A stretch of DNA of 64,000 bases from Brachypterus glaber (GCA_958510825.1 OY294054.1:13081037-13145036); one strand, 5' to 3'. Counted from the stretch's first letter, positions 45,011 to 55,529 are shown. Made by a program: numbers and translations. The notes: generated by a model not told the origin, from the letters alone.

Positions 45011-45110
45011 TACCTACCGCTACGTACATTTCAAAAAAGTGTAGCTGTACAGTGCAGTACCGTGTACAGTAAGCTGCATTTTTGTTGAAATGTACGTGGC
45101 GGTACGTAGT
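45011..45110. repeat. 100-bp hairpin
   Basis: TACCGCTACGTACATTTCA on the left and TGAAATGTACGTGGCGGTA on the right, with inner GTGTAGCTGTAC / GTACAGTAAGCTGCA. Diverged by a few bases. Confidence 0.8.
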
Positions 45111-45554
45111 TCATGAAAAAATCGTTAAATAAAATAAGTCCATAACAGTATAATCCAAATTTAATTTCTACTTATCTTTGATTTCTAGATTATTGCTTGA
45201 GTCGTACATAAATCAACAATATGCAAATTGGAGTCGTATAGGAATTTAATATGTCATAAATATAATATATATGTTAAATTGAAGGTGCCAATGTAAAATA
45301 TTGCTTAATAGGGGTTGATTTTAAGCAGGTATACCATGTGGTTTTATTATTCTCCCCTAATACTTTACATAAATAAAGTGGCAATTTTATTTTTCTTTTA
45401 TTGGGTATATACAAACCATTAAAAAAAATCACTACTTTAAAAAGATATGAATAATTCCTTTAACAACATCTTATAAAATATTTTATATTGAGTTACATTG
45501 AGATTTCACAGAAATAGAGACCAGGAAAGTTTAAATTTTATTACAGTGGAAAAA
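45111..45554. other. AT-rich DNA, nothing recognised
   Basis: No signal was seen. Confidence 0.45.
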
Positions 45555-46520
45555 CGATTTAGTTGCGGCATCCAGCTCAATAGTTAAATACGGATCAAAT
45601 ATTTTTCTGGATGCTTCAACAAGAAATCTGGTAAGGCAACAACATAAATTATTCCCAGATAGCACAGGTTTATTTAATGGATATCCCCAGAATATCCGTT
45701 TTGGGATTTCCGACATCCCCAGGATATACGATTTCGTCTATAGATATCCGTAGGACATCCTCAGGATATACTTTGTTACTAAACGGGAAGCCGAGCGACT
45801 TCCGAACCGTATATCCCAAGAATATCCCGAAGGTATGTCCTGAGGATATACTGTACGTCTGTCCTAAAGATATCTGCTAATTATGTACACCTGTCCCCGA
45901 CAAAAGTGGCTATGAAATAGTATTGCTTTTCTTTTATTTTTTTATGAAATATTGCTATTAGCAGCTTGCACCTAGGTGCAAGTTATTTAAATTTAAGCTA
46001 ACAGTTTTACAAAAAAATAATAAAAGTAATACTATTTGATACATTTTTACAAAATTAGTAAGTAACTTATTTAGGAAATATATTTTCTTTTTCCCTCAGG
46101 GAGGGATAATACTCACGAAATTGTCCAACAGAGGAAAACACAATATAAATATTTAATAATAACTGTGGAAAAAACTTACACACATAAACAGACCACAAAC
46201 ACTAACAATAATATCTGCCATTAGAGTCACGAAAAATGCGGTAAATTTAAAATATTGTATATCCTTGGGCTATACGGGCAGTATATCCTCAGGACATACC
46301 TTTTGGGATATTCTTGGGATATACGACTAATGTCCCGGGACCTGCGACATTGAGAGGATATTGAGACGATATCCGGGGGATATTGTGTATTGTGTGCTAT
46401 ATGGGTTGTGGTTTCCATAAACAGAACTTAGATTTTAAGGATCTGATAAGCACAAAAATTTGTTTTGTTGCCCTTACCAGATTTCTGGTTGCAGCAACCA
46501 GAATAATAGTTGTTAACTAT
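45555..46520. repeat. Rpt-D arms around a younger element
   Basis: 45555-45653 is an inverted Rpt-D 3' end (CAAGAAATCTGGTAAGGCAAC) and 46406-46520 a direct one (GTTGCCCTTACCAGATTTCT). They face outward around the element 45654-46405. Confidence 0.6.
45654..46405. mobile_element. GATATCC-rich TIR element
   Basis: Ends CCCAGATAGCACA and, inward from the right, CCCATATAGCACA. Subterminal zones (45680-45890, 46250-46385) are packed with CAGGATATAC / GGATATCC variants, and a 45-bp inverted pair (45809-45857 / 46275-46325) joins the two zones. The AT-rich centre has the perfect 18-bp palindrome CTTGCACCTAGGTGCAAG at 45965. The frames at 45531-45880 and 46227-46418 are readings of the repeats. Confidence 0.75.
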
Positions 46521-46916
46521 TGCCTACATGAGAATGTAGTTTTTTTTTCCAAATTTCTTACGTGATACAGAAACCATATTAGTAGGATAAAACGCTATAA
46601 TAGCGCATTATTCAAAATGAACAAATTATAAAATATAAGCTATAGTTGTTTTACAAGTTAAAGACCCTTTTAAAAGAACAGTTTAATCTCTGTTGTAGAC
46701 ATTTAATTCTTATTTTAAAATGCTATTTCACCCTTAAATGATTACATATGTATCAAGATACCCTTCATATCAAAATCTCTTCCTAATCAGTGCCATTCTG
46801 CAGAATATACTGCCCCGTTTATTTTTAATAATCTGTTAAAATAAAATTTGAGGTTGTTTTATCGACTTTTAGTTCTAAAATAATTGCTGTTAAAACTAAA
46901 AAAACTAAAAAGTACG
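46521..46916. other. AT-rich DNA, nothing recognised
   Basis: No signal was seen. Confidence 0.4.
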
Positions 46917-47138
46917 TTTAACCTCATGCTATTCTAGTTAATTAAGCATCCCCTACGTCTAGGACCTGTGTGAGATAGTAGTAGAGGGAACTACCGGCTT
47001 TTGAACTAGTTTTTAGGGGGGTCTCTGTTTTTCCTGTTGCCTTCGCCAAATTTCAATTATTGACTAACTGAAAAAGACTATTGGCGCGGATGAAAATCAA
47101 ACTCACGCGAGCTAATGCGTTATAGTCGTAGTCGTAGT
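46917..47138 (-). mobile_element. tRNA-derived SINE, diverged copy
   Basis: Body blocks on the minus strand: GTTCCCTCTACTACTA, AGGGGATGCTTAATTAA, AATTTGGCGAAGGC. The head ends in GCGCCAATAG with a box B-like GAGTTTGATTTTC. The 5' GGGAG is lost. It abuts Rpt-A. Confidence 0.75.
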
Positions 47139-47142
47139 ATTT

Positions 47143-47430
47143 TATATATGTCTTAAAGTACATTCAAATTAAGCTATTTGCAAATTGCTAATCTCCGGAT
47201 CCGGTTCCTTTGGGTGCTAATTGCTCCAAAAACTGTGGCAACGATCTACCAATAAATCTATTTTTAACTTGCCTAGTCATATATATCACATTTATTACAT
47301 TCATATTAAGCTATTTTCATAGTTATACACAATAACTCTGGGGCCAATTTTTTAAGGAAATAAGAATTTATGAAATGACATCTTGATTAAATAAAAATTC
47401 TTTCGACTTTATAGAATATGATTTTTTAAA
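47143..47430 (-). repeat. Rpt-A half-element
   Basis: Reverse-strand TATATATGTCTTAAAGTACA, CGGATCCGGTTCCTTTGGG, AACTTGCCTAGTCATATA and GACATCTTGATTAAAT follow the Rpt-A order. Confidence 0.7.
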
Positions 47431-47938
47431 TGATTTTTAATTGGTAAAATGTTGTAATTCTGAAAGTTTTGAAGTATATAATAAGAGTTTTTAATGTTTA
47501 TTGAAGTTCTGGAAAGAAGAAGTAGTCCCTTGAAATGTCACGCCTTAGAAATATTTTAGTATTCCAACCAACCCTCCTTCCCCAAAAATCACCACCAAAT
47601 GTATGACTAGAATAGGTCTGAATAAAAGGGACCCTGACCTAGTATAATTTTTATTAAAAAATCAATAGTGACAGTAGTCTTTAATGGGATTGGGTAGTTT
47701 TTGGTTTGTAATTACTGAAGCAAATTAACCGTTTTCAAAATCATTCGAAGGAAATGAATTTAATTAGTAACTGATAAAATTAGCTTAACATCTATCTAAT
47801 GAAGGAGAAAATGACTAAAATAAACTTTTTCATAAGCCAATCAATAAGTTTTTCCCTTCCAATATCTATTTGTTTAAACTTTACACTCAATTAAATTTGT
47901 CTATGAAGAAAAAAATATTAAAAACACTTTAATTACAC
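47431..47938. other. AT-rich DNA, locally duplicated
   Basis: 47640-47900 resembles 48950-49200 (TTAATAGG/TTAATGGG...GTTTTTGG, AATGAATTTAATTAGTAA, AACTTTTTCA-A-AG, TTTTTCCCTTCCAATAT), a direct repeat of about 250 bp at 1.3-kb spacing. Confidence 0.6.
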
Positions 47939-48170
47939 TGTAAAAAGTAAAGTGAATATTCAGTTACAAATGGATAGGAATCTGAAGTTATTATGCTGTA
48001 CAATTGTACTTTAATTTTTGTTAAAAATACGCAACATTTCATGTCCGTCATTAAATATTAAAGTACGTGACTTTAGAACTATAGCATTTTTAACAAATAT
48101 TTAAGTACTATTGTATAGGATAATAACTTCCTATCCATATGTAACCGAATATTTAACTACAATTTTTACA
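47939..48170. mobile_element. 232-bp MITE-like hairpin
   Basis: GTAAAAAGTAAAGTGAATATTC, TGGATAGGAA, AAGTTATTATGCTGTACAA and TTTGTTAAAAAT are mirrored on the right (ATTTTTAACAAA ... TTCCTATCCA ... GAATATTTAACTAC). Arms about 100 bp. Confidence 0.8.
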
Positions 48171-48467
48171 TCCTCATATTTAGCAACACAACAGTGTTAG
48201 AATGTTTACCAAACCAAAAACCACAACCAAGTATGTGACTAGATTAGGTCTGATCTAATGTTTATAGGTATAGGTATAATTATTTTAAACCTTCCCGATT
48301 GTAAACAATCTCGAAATTACCATAACAACGTAAGATACGCATGCGTCGTAAGCGAAATGACTAGGCCCAATTTACACAACCGTAAAACGTTGACGTGCCA
48401 TTAGCGAGAACAAAACAATGGTTTATTCCTCTAAATTATTGGAATAAAAGCGATTTTTGTTTCTACA
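48171..48467. other. AT-rich spacer
   Basis: Nothing recognised. Confidence 0.4.
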
Positions 48468-48731
48468 GGGAGATTTAGCTCAGCGGTCAATGGCATCGAT
48501 ATAGCCTGACACTGATATAATGATCGTGAGTTCAAACCTCACTGGCGCCGATTGCCTTTTTCAGTTAATTAATAATTGAAATTTGGCGAAGGCGTACTCC
48601 CTAGATATATTGGTTCGAAAGTCAATCAAAGCCGGTGGTTCCCTCTACTACAAGCCCACACAAGTCCTGGACTTAGGGGATGCTTAATGAAGTAGAATAG
48701 TACGAGGTTAAAAACAAACAAACAAGCAAAA
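48468..48731 (+). mobile_element. tRNA-derived SINE, distinct head
   Basis: The head starts GGGAGATTTAGCTCAGCGG (a good box A, TTAGCTCAG) and has box B GAGTTCAAACCTC at 48528, ending GGCGCCGA. The body and AAAC-type tail match the other copies. A segment of the middle (GCG...GACACTCC) is shortened. Confidence 0.85.
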
Positions 48732-50517
48732 GTGTTTTTAGCAACAGCTTTATCAGTTCTCTTTTTTTACATCAAAACATCATAAAAACAAAGTAATTAA
48801 ACAAAAATTATAAATTTTGGTTATGTTGACATTCAAAACAAGCCACATGCTACAGTGTAAATTGAACTTTGTGGAGTATTTAGCGGCAAATTTAAAATAA
48901 CTATACCTTAAAAAAAATAAACTTTAGTATAAATTTTAATAAAAATTAATATTATCAGTGATTTTTAATAGGCTTGTTCAGTTTTTGGTAAGTAATTAAT
49001 GAAACAAATGAACCATTGCTAAAATCATTCGACTGAAATGAATTTAATTAGTAAATAATGAAACTGTCATTAGTTTAACAGTTAAGTAATGAAGAAGAAA
49101 ATGAGACTATAATAAACTTTTTCACAAGTCTATCAGAAAGTTTTTCCCTTCCAATATATATTTCTTTCATTTTCACACTAAATTAAAATTGTCACAGGAC
49201 ATTTTCAAAAAAGAAACCTTGATTAATAAGTTATAATTTTATTTTAAAAATGTTTAAGTTTCGCTTAAATAATAAATAAATAAATATGCCTATACGTCAA
49301 CTTTAAACATGACAAGTACATTTATGTCACTTCCGGTTTAACCGCATCGAGCCTCGAAAGGGGGTACAACTTCTGTATTTTAGAGTGTAACAGTCAAACG
49401 ATTTGTGCTATCAAAAAAATTCAAAGAACAAAAATATTTAAAATTAAAAAAATATATTAATTTAAACAAAACAAAACAAAAAAAAAATAACTTTTTTAAT
49501 GTTTTTCCAAAAGTATATTTTTTATTTTTTATTTTTTTTACGGATATTTACTGGCAATTACTGTTAAAAATAAATTGAAATCTATCGATTCGGATATTAA
49601 ATGATTTGTTTTAATAACTCTAAACTTTAAAAAAGTAACGTAGTCAGGTTATTTATTTGTTATGTAAAGAAGTTAATAAACAAGATAGATAATAGTTTAC
49701 CAAATAAGCAATAAATATAGATTATCATATAAACAAGAGGCTAAAAGCTGCAATATAATAATAAAATAACAGCGTAGGTGCAATAAATAAAATTGATGGT
49801 GTCCCGAAGGCAAAAAATAAGCCGTGAAGATATGCAATGCTTCTCATTCGGTAGTGTATACTCCTGACAGTACATAGTATAATTGGAAAGAATTACTGAT
49901 TACTTTAATAGTGGCGCTCTTTTTTCCCTGAAAATTGTATTTTTTTAACTAGCGCCTTCTATAACCTTTTTTTTTTCTTATCCAAACTTGAATATAACCT
50001 AAGGTTTGTTTTCGCCGAATTTTATGTTGTTTGGAATCTTTATTTATCATCTCAAAAAAGTTGGTAAATTAAAGAAAAGTTTTAGTAAGATTATGGAGTT
50101 ATTTTTGAGATATTTGTACTAATAATATTGTAAATCCAGCAGCTCCAAATGTGGCCCCAAACTAGTAACTTAATGTAGGTTTCAACTTGTTAAATACTTA
50201 ATTTTTATGATATAATAAAACTAGGCTATGAAAAAGTTACATAGACACTTTAAAAGCTGTAGTTTTAAATAAATACATTTAATTAATATTGCACCATATT
50301 TCTATTATGTTCTTAATGTTATTATGTTTTACGTTTCAAGATTATACAGTGTGGTCACGTTTAAGGTAACACGAAATTGTTAAAGAAATTTTATTAAATA
50401 TTTATTTTGTTCACTATTAACAGATAAACTTGGTAAATAGGGTTTCATCATTTATTTTCATCATTTTGCATTTTTTTAAACAAAAATATATCGTTCTCAT
50501 TTAGCTCAAAACTCACA
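48732..50517. other. AT-rich DNA with scattered scraps
   Basis: 48950-49200 is the second member of the direct repeat noted at 47640. Rpt-E lies at 49832-49872. A CAGTGTGGTCACG terminus-like string lies at 50347. No gene. Confidence 0.5.
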
Positions 50518-50990
50518 TTTAAAACGACATCCTTCTTTTTGTTAATGATTGCTTCTTTTTTTTAATGAATGCTAAGCTCTTGGTAATGATTTCTAAGCTT
50601 TTGGCAATTATCCCTAAACTTTTGGTAATTACATTACATTTTTGTTTAACCTCGTACTATTCTACTTAATTAAGCATCCCCTAAGTCCAGGACTTGTGTG
50701 GGCTAGTAGTAGAGGGAACCACTGGCTTTAATTGACTTTCGAACCAATTTATAGGGAGTGTCCGCTTCACTTACGCCTTCGCCAAATTTTAATTAATAAT
50801 TAACTGAAAAAAGCAAATCGGCGCCGGTGAGAATCGAACTTACGCTATTTGTGTAGTAAACTCATCAAGTACGACGCGGTAGTCCACTACACCAATCCTC
50901 CCATGAATAAATAAATAAAAAAGTATTTGGTAATAATTGCTAAACTTTTGGTAATGATTTGCTAATTTTTTTGTATTTTTGGTAATTGGC
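50518..50990. repeat. 21-bp tandem repeat split by a SINE
   Basis: Degenerate units of TGATTGCTAAACTTTTGGTAA run about 50518-50630 and resume at 50915-50990. The SINE at 50641-50902 interrupts them. Confidence 0.75.
50641..50902 (-). mobile_element. tRNA-derived SINE, copy in tandem repeat
   Basis: Minus strand: GGGAGGATTGGTGTAGTGGA head (box A-like), box B AAGTTCGATTCTC, GGCGCCGA, then the shared body. The head matches the copy at 56424. Confidence 0.9.
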
Positions 50991-51559
50991 TAATACATCT
51001 TTCTCCGAGTAGCTCTTTAACTACGAAGAGTACAAAAACGGTAGCATCTCCGCAGTGATTCAGAATTTTCAATGGTCTGCCTAGGCAATGAAGTGAACAG
51101 ATAATGCTATCTGGGCTCTCTAATTGAAAGGTAATTGAGCAACTCTGGTAGTTAGTGTAGAATAAGTTATCGAGCCCGGGGCGTAATATGGATTTACTGG
51201 CCGCTGTATAAACGTTAACTTAGTGCCTTAGGTCCTTGATAAAGTGCTAGTTACCGATGAGATCCAATTGTCTCAAGATATAACTGTTTCACAAATTACC
51301 TGTTTTTGCAATTAAAGCAATTTATAGCACACTAGACGATAATTTTAGACAAGAAGTTCAATATCTACGTGACTACCAAATTTTACACATACGGGGGTAT
51401 TACAGAAAAACACAGGTCATGAAAATTTTTATTAATGTAATAATTCTTTATTTGATTTTGTTCACAAAAAAATGGTTAATACGATGTGGGTGGTACACTA
51501 TAAGGTCTCATCCGTTACGCCCTTTTTATTTTGGTAATATTAAGGCAGCTTATTAATAT
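50991..51559. other. AT-rich DNA, nothing recognised
   Basis: No coding or repeat signal was seen. Confidence 0.45.
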
Positions 51560-51828
51560 ATTACGCACCGAGTAGTTGAACCTAGTTTCACGAGGCGCAG
51601 CCGAGTAAAAAATCATTCGATGTGCACTGAAATGGTTTGTGTCGAGGTATGTGTTCTATTTTTCCTACAACCTAACACCTCAACATCCAAAAAAGGCAAA
51701 AATTATCTTAAAATTAGTTTGTCAATTTGAGGTTATGTGTTTGACGTTTACTAACTTTCTGACAGCAGATATGTAAAATCAGCTGATTGTCACTTCCCAA
51801 CCGTTGTCATATGCAACGGGTGGGAAAT
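51560..51828 (-). repeat. Rpt-I repeat, copy 2, with hairpin
   Basis: Inverse of 37305-37500 (TATTACGCACCGAGTAG, TGCACTGAAATGGTTTG, TGAGGTTATGTGTTTGACG, ATATGTAAAATCAGCTGATT). A hairpin TTCCCAACCGTTG/CAACGGGTGGGAA lies at 51792-51828. Confidence 0.75.
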
Positions 51829-52017
51829 AGGCACTAACTACTAACTAGGTCGTAGGAAAAATAGTTTTCCGATTTCTTTCTTATAACTTTGTAGTACTAT
51901 AAGCACCAGTAATACAATTTTTTTAAACTAAATTAAATTGTTTGATATTTACAAATTTAAAAAATCTATATAAAACATTTTACTATTCCTTAAAACGACT
52001 TTTGTTTGATTAAACGC

Positions 52018-52096
52018 AGTCGTCCCTCCGAAGTGACTGATCGATTTCGTGCTTTTTAGCACTCTTCAGAGCCACATATCGGTAGTAGGGACAACT
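52018..52096 (-). ncRNA. Hammerhead ribozyme, array unit 1
   Basis: Minus strand: long stem I (AGUUGUCCCU/AGGGACGACU, CCG/CGG, GUGGCU/AGUCAC, separated by internal loops), core CUGAAGA, stem II GUGC-UAAAAA-GCAC, GAA, stem III AU-CG-AU, C17. All conserved positions are met. Cleavage is predicted between 52039 and 52038. The two-base-pair stem III is short, which in related ribozymes favours cleavage as a dimer. Confidence 0.9.
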
Positions 52097-52454
52097 ACGA
52101 AAATCAAATCCTTTCCATATATCTCTATATAGAGTTTAAAAATCGTTGTAAGGAAAAGCAAAAACAGCTAGCGACATCTACTGCTAAAAGCAGAGACTGG
52201 ATAAACCTATCGACAGTCCAAAAAAGGAAGCAGTTATTGGTTTCAAGAACCTATTGCACGCTGTCGATAGGGGGCAGATTAATCAATGCCACGGTGGACA
52301 TTGCCGCCAATTGAATCCTAAACGCTAGGAGGTCACCTTTTACAGTGGTATCTGAATTAATAAACTAAATTAAATTGTTTGATATTTACAAATTTAAAAA
52401 ATCTATATAAAACATTTTACTATTCCTTAAAACGACTTTTGTTTGATTAAACGC

Positions 52455-52533
52455 AGTCGTCCCTCCGAAGTGACTGATCGATTTCGTGCTTTTTAGCACT
52501 CTTCAGAGCCACATATCGGTAGTAGGGACAACT
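52455..52533 (-). ncRNA. Hammerhead ribozyme, array unit 2
   Basis: Exact repeat of the unit 1 ribozyme, 437 bp downstream, so cleavage at both sites would release a 437-nt monomer. Confidence 0.9.
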
Positions 52534-53064
52534 ACGAAAATCAAATCCTTTCCATATATCTCTATATAGAGTTTAAAAATCGTTGTAAGGAAAAGCAAAA
52601 ACAGCTAGCGACATCTACTGCTAAAAGCAGAGACTGGATAAACCTATCGACAGTCCAAAAAAGGAAGCAGTTATTGGTTTCAAGAACCTATTGCACGCTG
52701 TCGATAGGGGGCAGATTAATCAATGCCACGGTGGACATTGCCGCCAATTGAATCCTAAACGCTAGGAGGTCACCTTTTACAGTGGTATCTGAATTAATAA
52801 ACTAAATTAAATTGTTTGATATTTACAAATTTAAAAAATCTATATAAAACATTTTACTATTCCTTAAAACGACTTTTGTTTGATTAAACGCAGTTGACAG
52901 CGTGCAATAGGTTCTTGAAACCAATAACTGCTTCCTTTTTTGGACTGTCGATAGGTTTATCCAGTCTCTGCTTTTAGCAGTAGATGTCGCTAGCTGTTTT
53001 TGCTTTTCCTTACAACGATTTTTAAACTCTATATAGAGATATATGGAAAGGATTTGATTTTCGT

Positions 53065-53143
53065 AGTTGTCCCTACTACCGATATGTGGCTCTGAAGAGT
53101 GCTAAAAAGCACGAAATCGATCAGTCACTTCGGAGGGACGACT
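53065..53143 (+). ncRNA. Hammerhead ribozyme, inverted copy
   Basis: The same sequence on the plus strand: GUGGCU at 53086-53091, CUGAAGA 53092-53098, stem II to 53112, GAA 53113-53115, C17 at 53122, AGUCAC 53123-53128, with the extended stem I outside. Confidence 0.9.
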
Positions 53144-53192
53144 GCGTTTAATCAAACAAAAGTCGTTTTAAGGAATAGTAAAATGTTTTATA

Positions 53193-53327
53193 CAAATTTT
53201 TTATTTGTCAACAGCTTTACGAATAAAAACTAAAAAAACTTAATAATAGTGTCTCATCCGCAACAACGGAAATGCCCCAAAATAACTATTGCTATTAAAT
53301 AACGTTTGTAATGTTTGAGTCATTGTA
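53193..53327. other. Spacer between array and Rpt-B
   Basis: Nothing recognised. Confidence 0.4.
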
Positions 53328-53960
53328 TTTTGCTTTCCCATTTTGAAAATTTTCAAAATTTCGGAAAGCCTTGTATTCGTGCAAAAATTTTCAAATTTGT
53401 TTTTTTGCGAATTTTTGCGTTTTATGACATTTTATGTCGATATAAATCAATTTCAAGCAAAAAAAAAAATTGTCGGTCGATCGGTCTGTCCGGGAAATCT
53501 TGTAAGCACGATAACTTAAGAACGCTTTAAGCTAGAGACTTGAATTTTGGCATACAGGTATGTTACCAAAAGTTCTCGCTCGGGATTGTTTTTGGTGAAC
53601 ATTGGCGTGCGGCAAGGGGGGCAAATGGGGAAAAATAATTTTTTTTAGAAAACATTTAAAATTGCTATATAGAGGTTTTTAAGGTTGCTGAAATTGAATC
53701 TGATAATAAAATTTCTCTAACTCCACCCCCCAGGGGGTGAAAGGTTAAATATTTTGAAATGTTTTCCAAATTTTCGTGAAAATTTGTAGATAGGGGTTTT
53801 TGAGGTTGATAAAAATGAATCTTGAAATATATTTTTTGAAAACCACCCCCCCCCGGGGTGGGGGGTGATTTTTGTGAAAATTGGTATATTGACGTTTTTG
53901 AGGTTGCTGGAAGTGAATCTGATAATAAAAAATCTATTTTACGCGCAGGTGGTAAAATGG
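53328..53960 (+). repeat. Rpt-B repeat, long copy 2
   Basis: Order as in 35566-36130, with CGGTCGATCGGTCTGTCC retained. The 3' half shows three about 100-bp sub-units, each with TTTCGTGAAAATT...GGGGTTTTTGAGG...TGAATCT and a C/G-run joint (53720, 53843). The frame at 53315-53530 has no motif. Confidence 0.8.
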
Positions 53961-54563
53961 GAAAGCTTTTTTTCTGGCAGTGTATTTTAATACTGTCCCA
54001 CTGGGACAGTCCCAGGAACTTTTGAAGCTAGTCTATTTTTTTATTTATTTATTTAATTAATTTAAATTATTATTTTTATTTAATTAGATATATAAAAACT
54101 GTATAATATACATATACATATTATGTTGACAATAGAAAATGAATATTGAAGGAAAAACAAGAAATTTAGCTTGTTTAAGCTAAAGATATAATGTAGATAA
54201 GTGCTGAACTGGGTATAATATCAAGGGAAATTAAAACTTTCCCCAGCGAATAAAGAAAATTCATTCAGTTGAACGTTATGACATTTCTTCCCGCTCCTTT
54301 AAAATGATTCCTTTCCTAACCTTAGTCAAATATACAAAAAGTAAATCATCCAATAAAAACTCGATTACGTTTTTATCGCACCAATTAATAAAAGTTCAAA
54401 TCGGCTGTAAAGTTGAACCAAGACTACTCCTTGCTCATTCTGCCATGAAAAGAGGGCATCACTATAAAAAAGTAGTGTATCATTACTATCCTAAGGAAAA
54501 TCCTGCGTTATTAAAAAAAATTGAAAAATTTTCCTTTTTTTATTCAAGTTTCTCAACGCTATA
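53961..54563. other. AT-rich DNA, one dyad
   Basis: CTGTCCCACTGGGACAG at 53993-54009 is a near-perfect dyad. The frame 54304-54627 runs into the next element and shows no motif. Confidence 0.45.
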
Positions 54564-55265
54564 CCGGGTGTTTCAGGAAGGTTGTTCACCCCCCTTAACT
54601 TTTTTACTTTTTAATGTAGGATCGTGAAATTTTCAGGAGCTATATTATGTATAATTCAGGATTTTTTGACATGGTTAGACATTTTTTGACACTTTCGGTT
54701 TCACTTGTCAATTTTTGACAGGTCATGTCATTTTTTATTTAAATTTTTATTTTAAATCTAGTGCCTTAAATGAGCTGTTATTCGCTTAATTGTTGGTCTA
54801 GTATCTTCAGAAAAATACTATTTTGATTTTTTTTAAAGGTTCGAAAATCATACTTTGGTCCATAAGTCTTTTTTTTTTAATGGAAAGAGGGTGGCTCATT
54901 AGATTAAAATGAAATAGAATTTTCTTGCGAACATTTTGATACCACACATGAATAATTTATTTTGAAGAAATTGACATTAAAACACAAAAGATTTAAATTG
55001 AAGATTTAACTAAAAAATGACATGACCTGTCGAAATTTGACAAGTGACACATGCTTGTTCTCAGAATTTATTTCTGAATCAAAATATGTAAAAATATAGA
55101 GGGTGTTCCATTTAAAAATCGAAAGTTCGATTCATTTCCGGCGAAACCGGAAGTTCCAAAAAAATTCTAACTATGTCAAAAAATCTTAAATTATACAGCT
55201 TCTGCAAATTTTAGGATCCTACCTAAAAAAGTAAAAAAGTTAAGGAAAGGTGCTGAAACACCCGG
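54564..55265. mobile_element. 702-bp TA-flanked MITE
   Basis: TA at 54562-54563 and 55266-55267. Ends CCGGGTGTTTCAGGAAGG and, inward from the right, CCGGGTGTTTCAGCACC. About 150-bp terminal arms plus a second inner pair (TTTGACAGGTCATGTCATTTT / AAAATGACATGACCTGTC). No coding frame. Tc1/mariner-type by target. Confidence 0.9.
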
Positions 55266-55267
55266 TA

Positions 55268-55465
55268 TGTGCAAAAAATTCTTTTGTCGGTCTGTCGGGA
55301 AAATTTGTAACCACGATAACTCAAGAAAGCTTTGAGCTAAATACTTCAAATTGAGAAGTTCTCGGATTGGATTTTGGATTTTATAATTTTGGCGAAGGCG
55401 GTATGTGACTAGAAAGTTTGTCGTTTTACCCGGAATTTGGATCTCCTTCGAAATGGCAAACTATA
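55268..55465 (+). repeat. Rpt-B fragment
   Basis: TTTTGTCGGTCTGTC, ACCACGATAACTCAAGAAAGC, TTTGAGCTAAATACTTCAAATT correspond to the Rpt-B core. Confidence 0.65.
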
Positions 55466-55529
55466 CAGGGTGTCCCACAATTTCCACAATTTTTTACCCA
55501 ACCTGTATCCACATTATAATAAAATTATT

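Larger units (their letters stand above)
51925..53192 (-). mobile_element. Retrozyme-like hammerhead retroelement array
   Basis: Two 437-bp units (about 51926-52362 and 52363-52799) are identical by eye. A third is cut off after about 95 bp (52800-52894). A 296-bp partial unit follows in the opposite orientation (52895-53190). Every full unit and the inverted copy hold a hammerhead ribozyme. No open frame exists in the unit, so it is non-coding and would depend on a reverse transcriptase in trans. TACAATTTTTTT before and TACAAATTTTTT after may be an imperfect target duplication. The tandem-plus-inverted layout is known from Penelope-like elements; the short non-coding unit with one ribozyme per repeat is the pattern of animal retrozymes. 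Which of the two is inference. Confidence 0.85.

Noticed and set aside
54304..54627. 107-codon frame
   Set aside because: Its 3' quarter is the TIR of the 702-bp MITE and no conserved motif appears in the remainder; left uncalled.
54805..54820. CTGAAGA on the minus strand within the 702-bp MITE
   Set aside because: No stem II or GAA downstream; chance core match.
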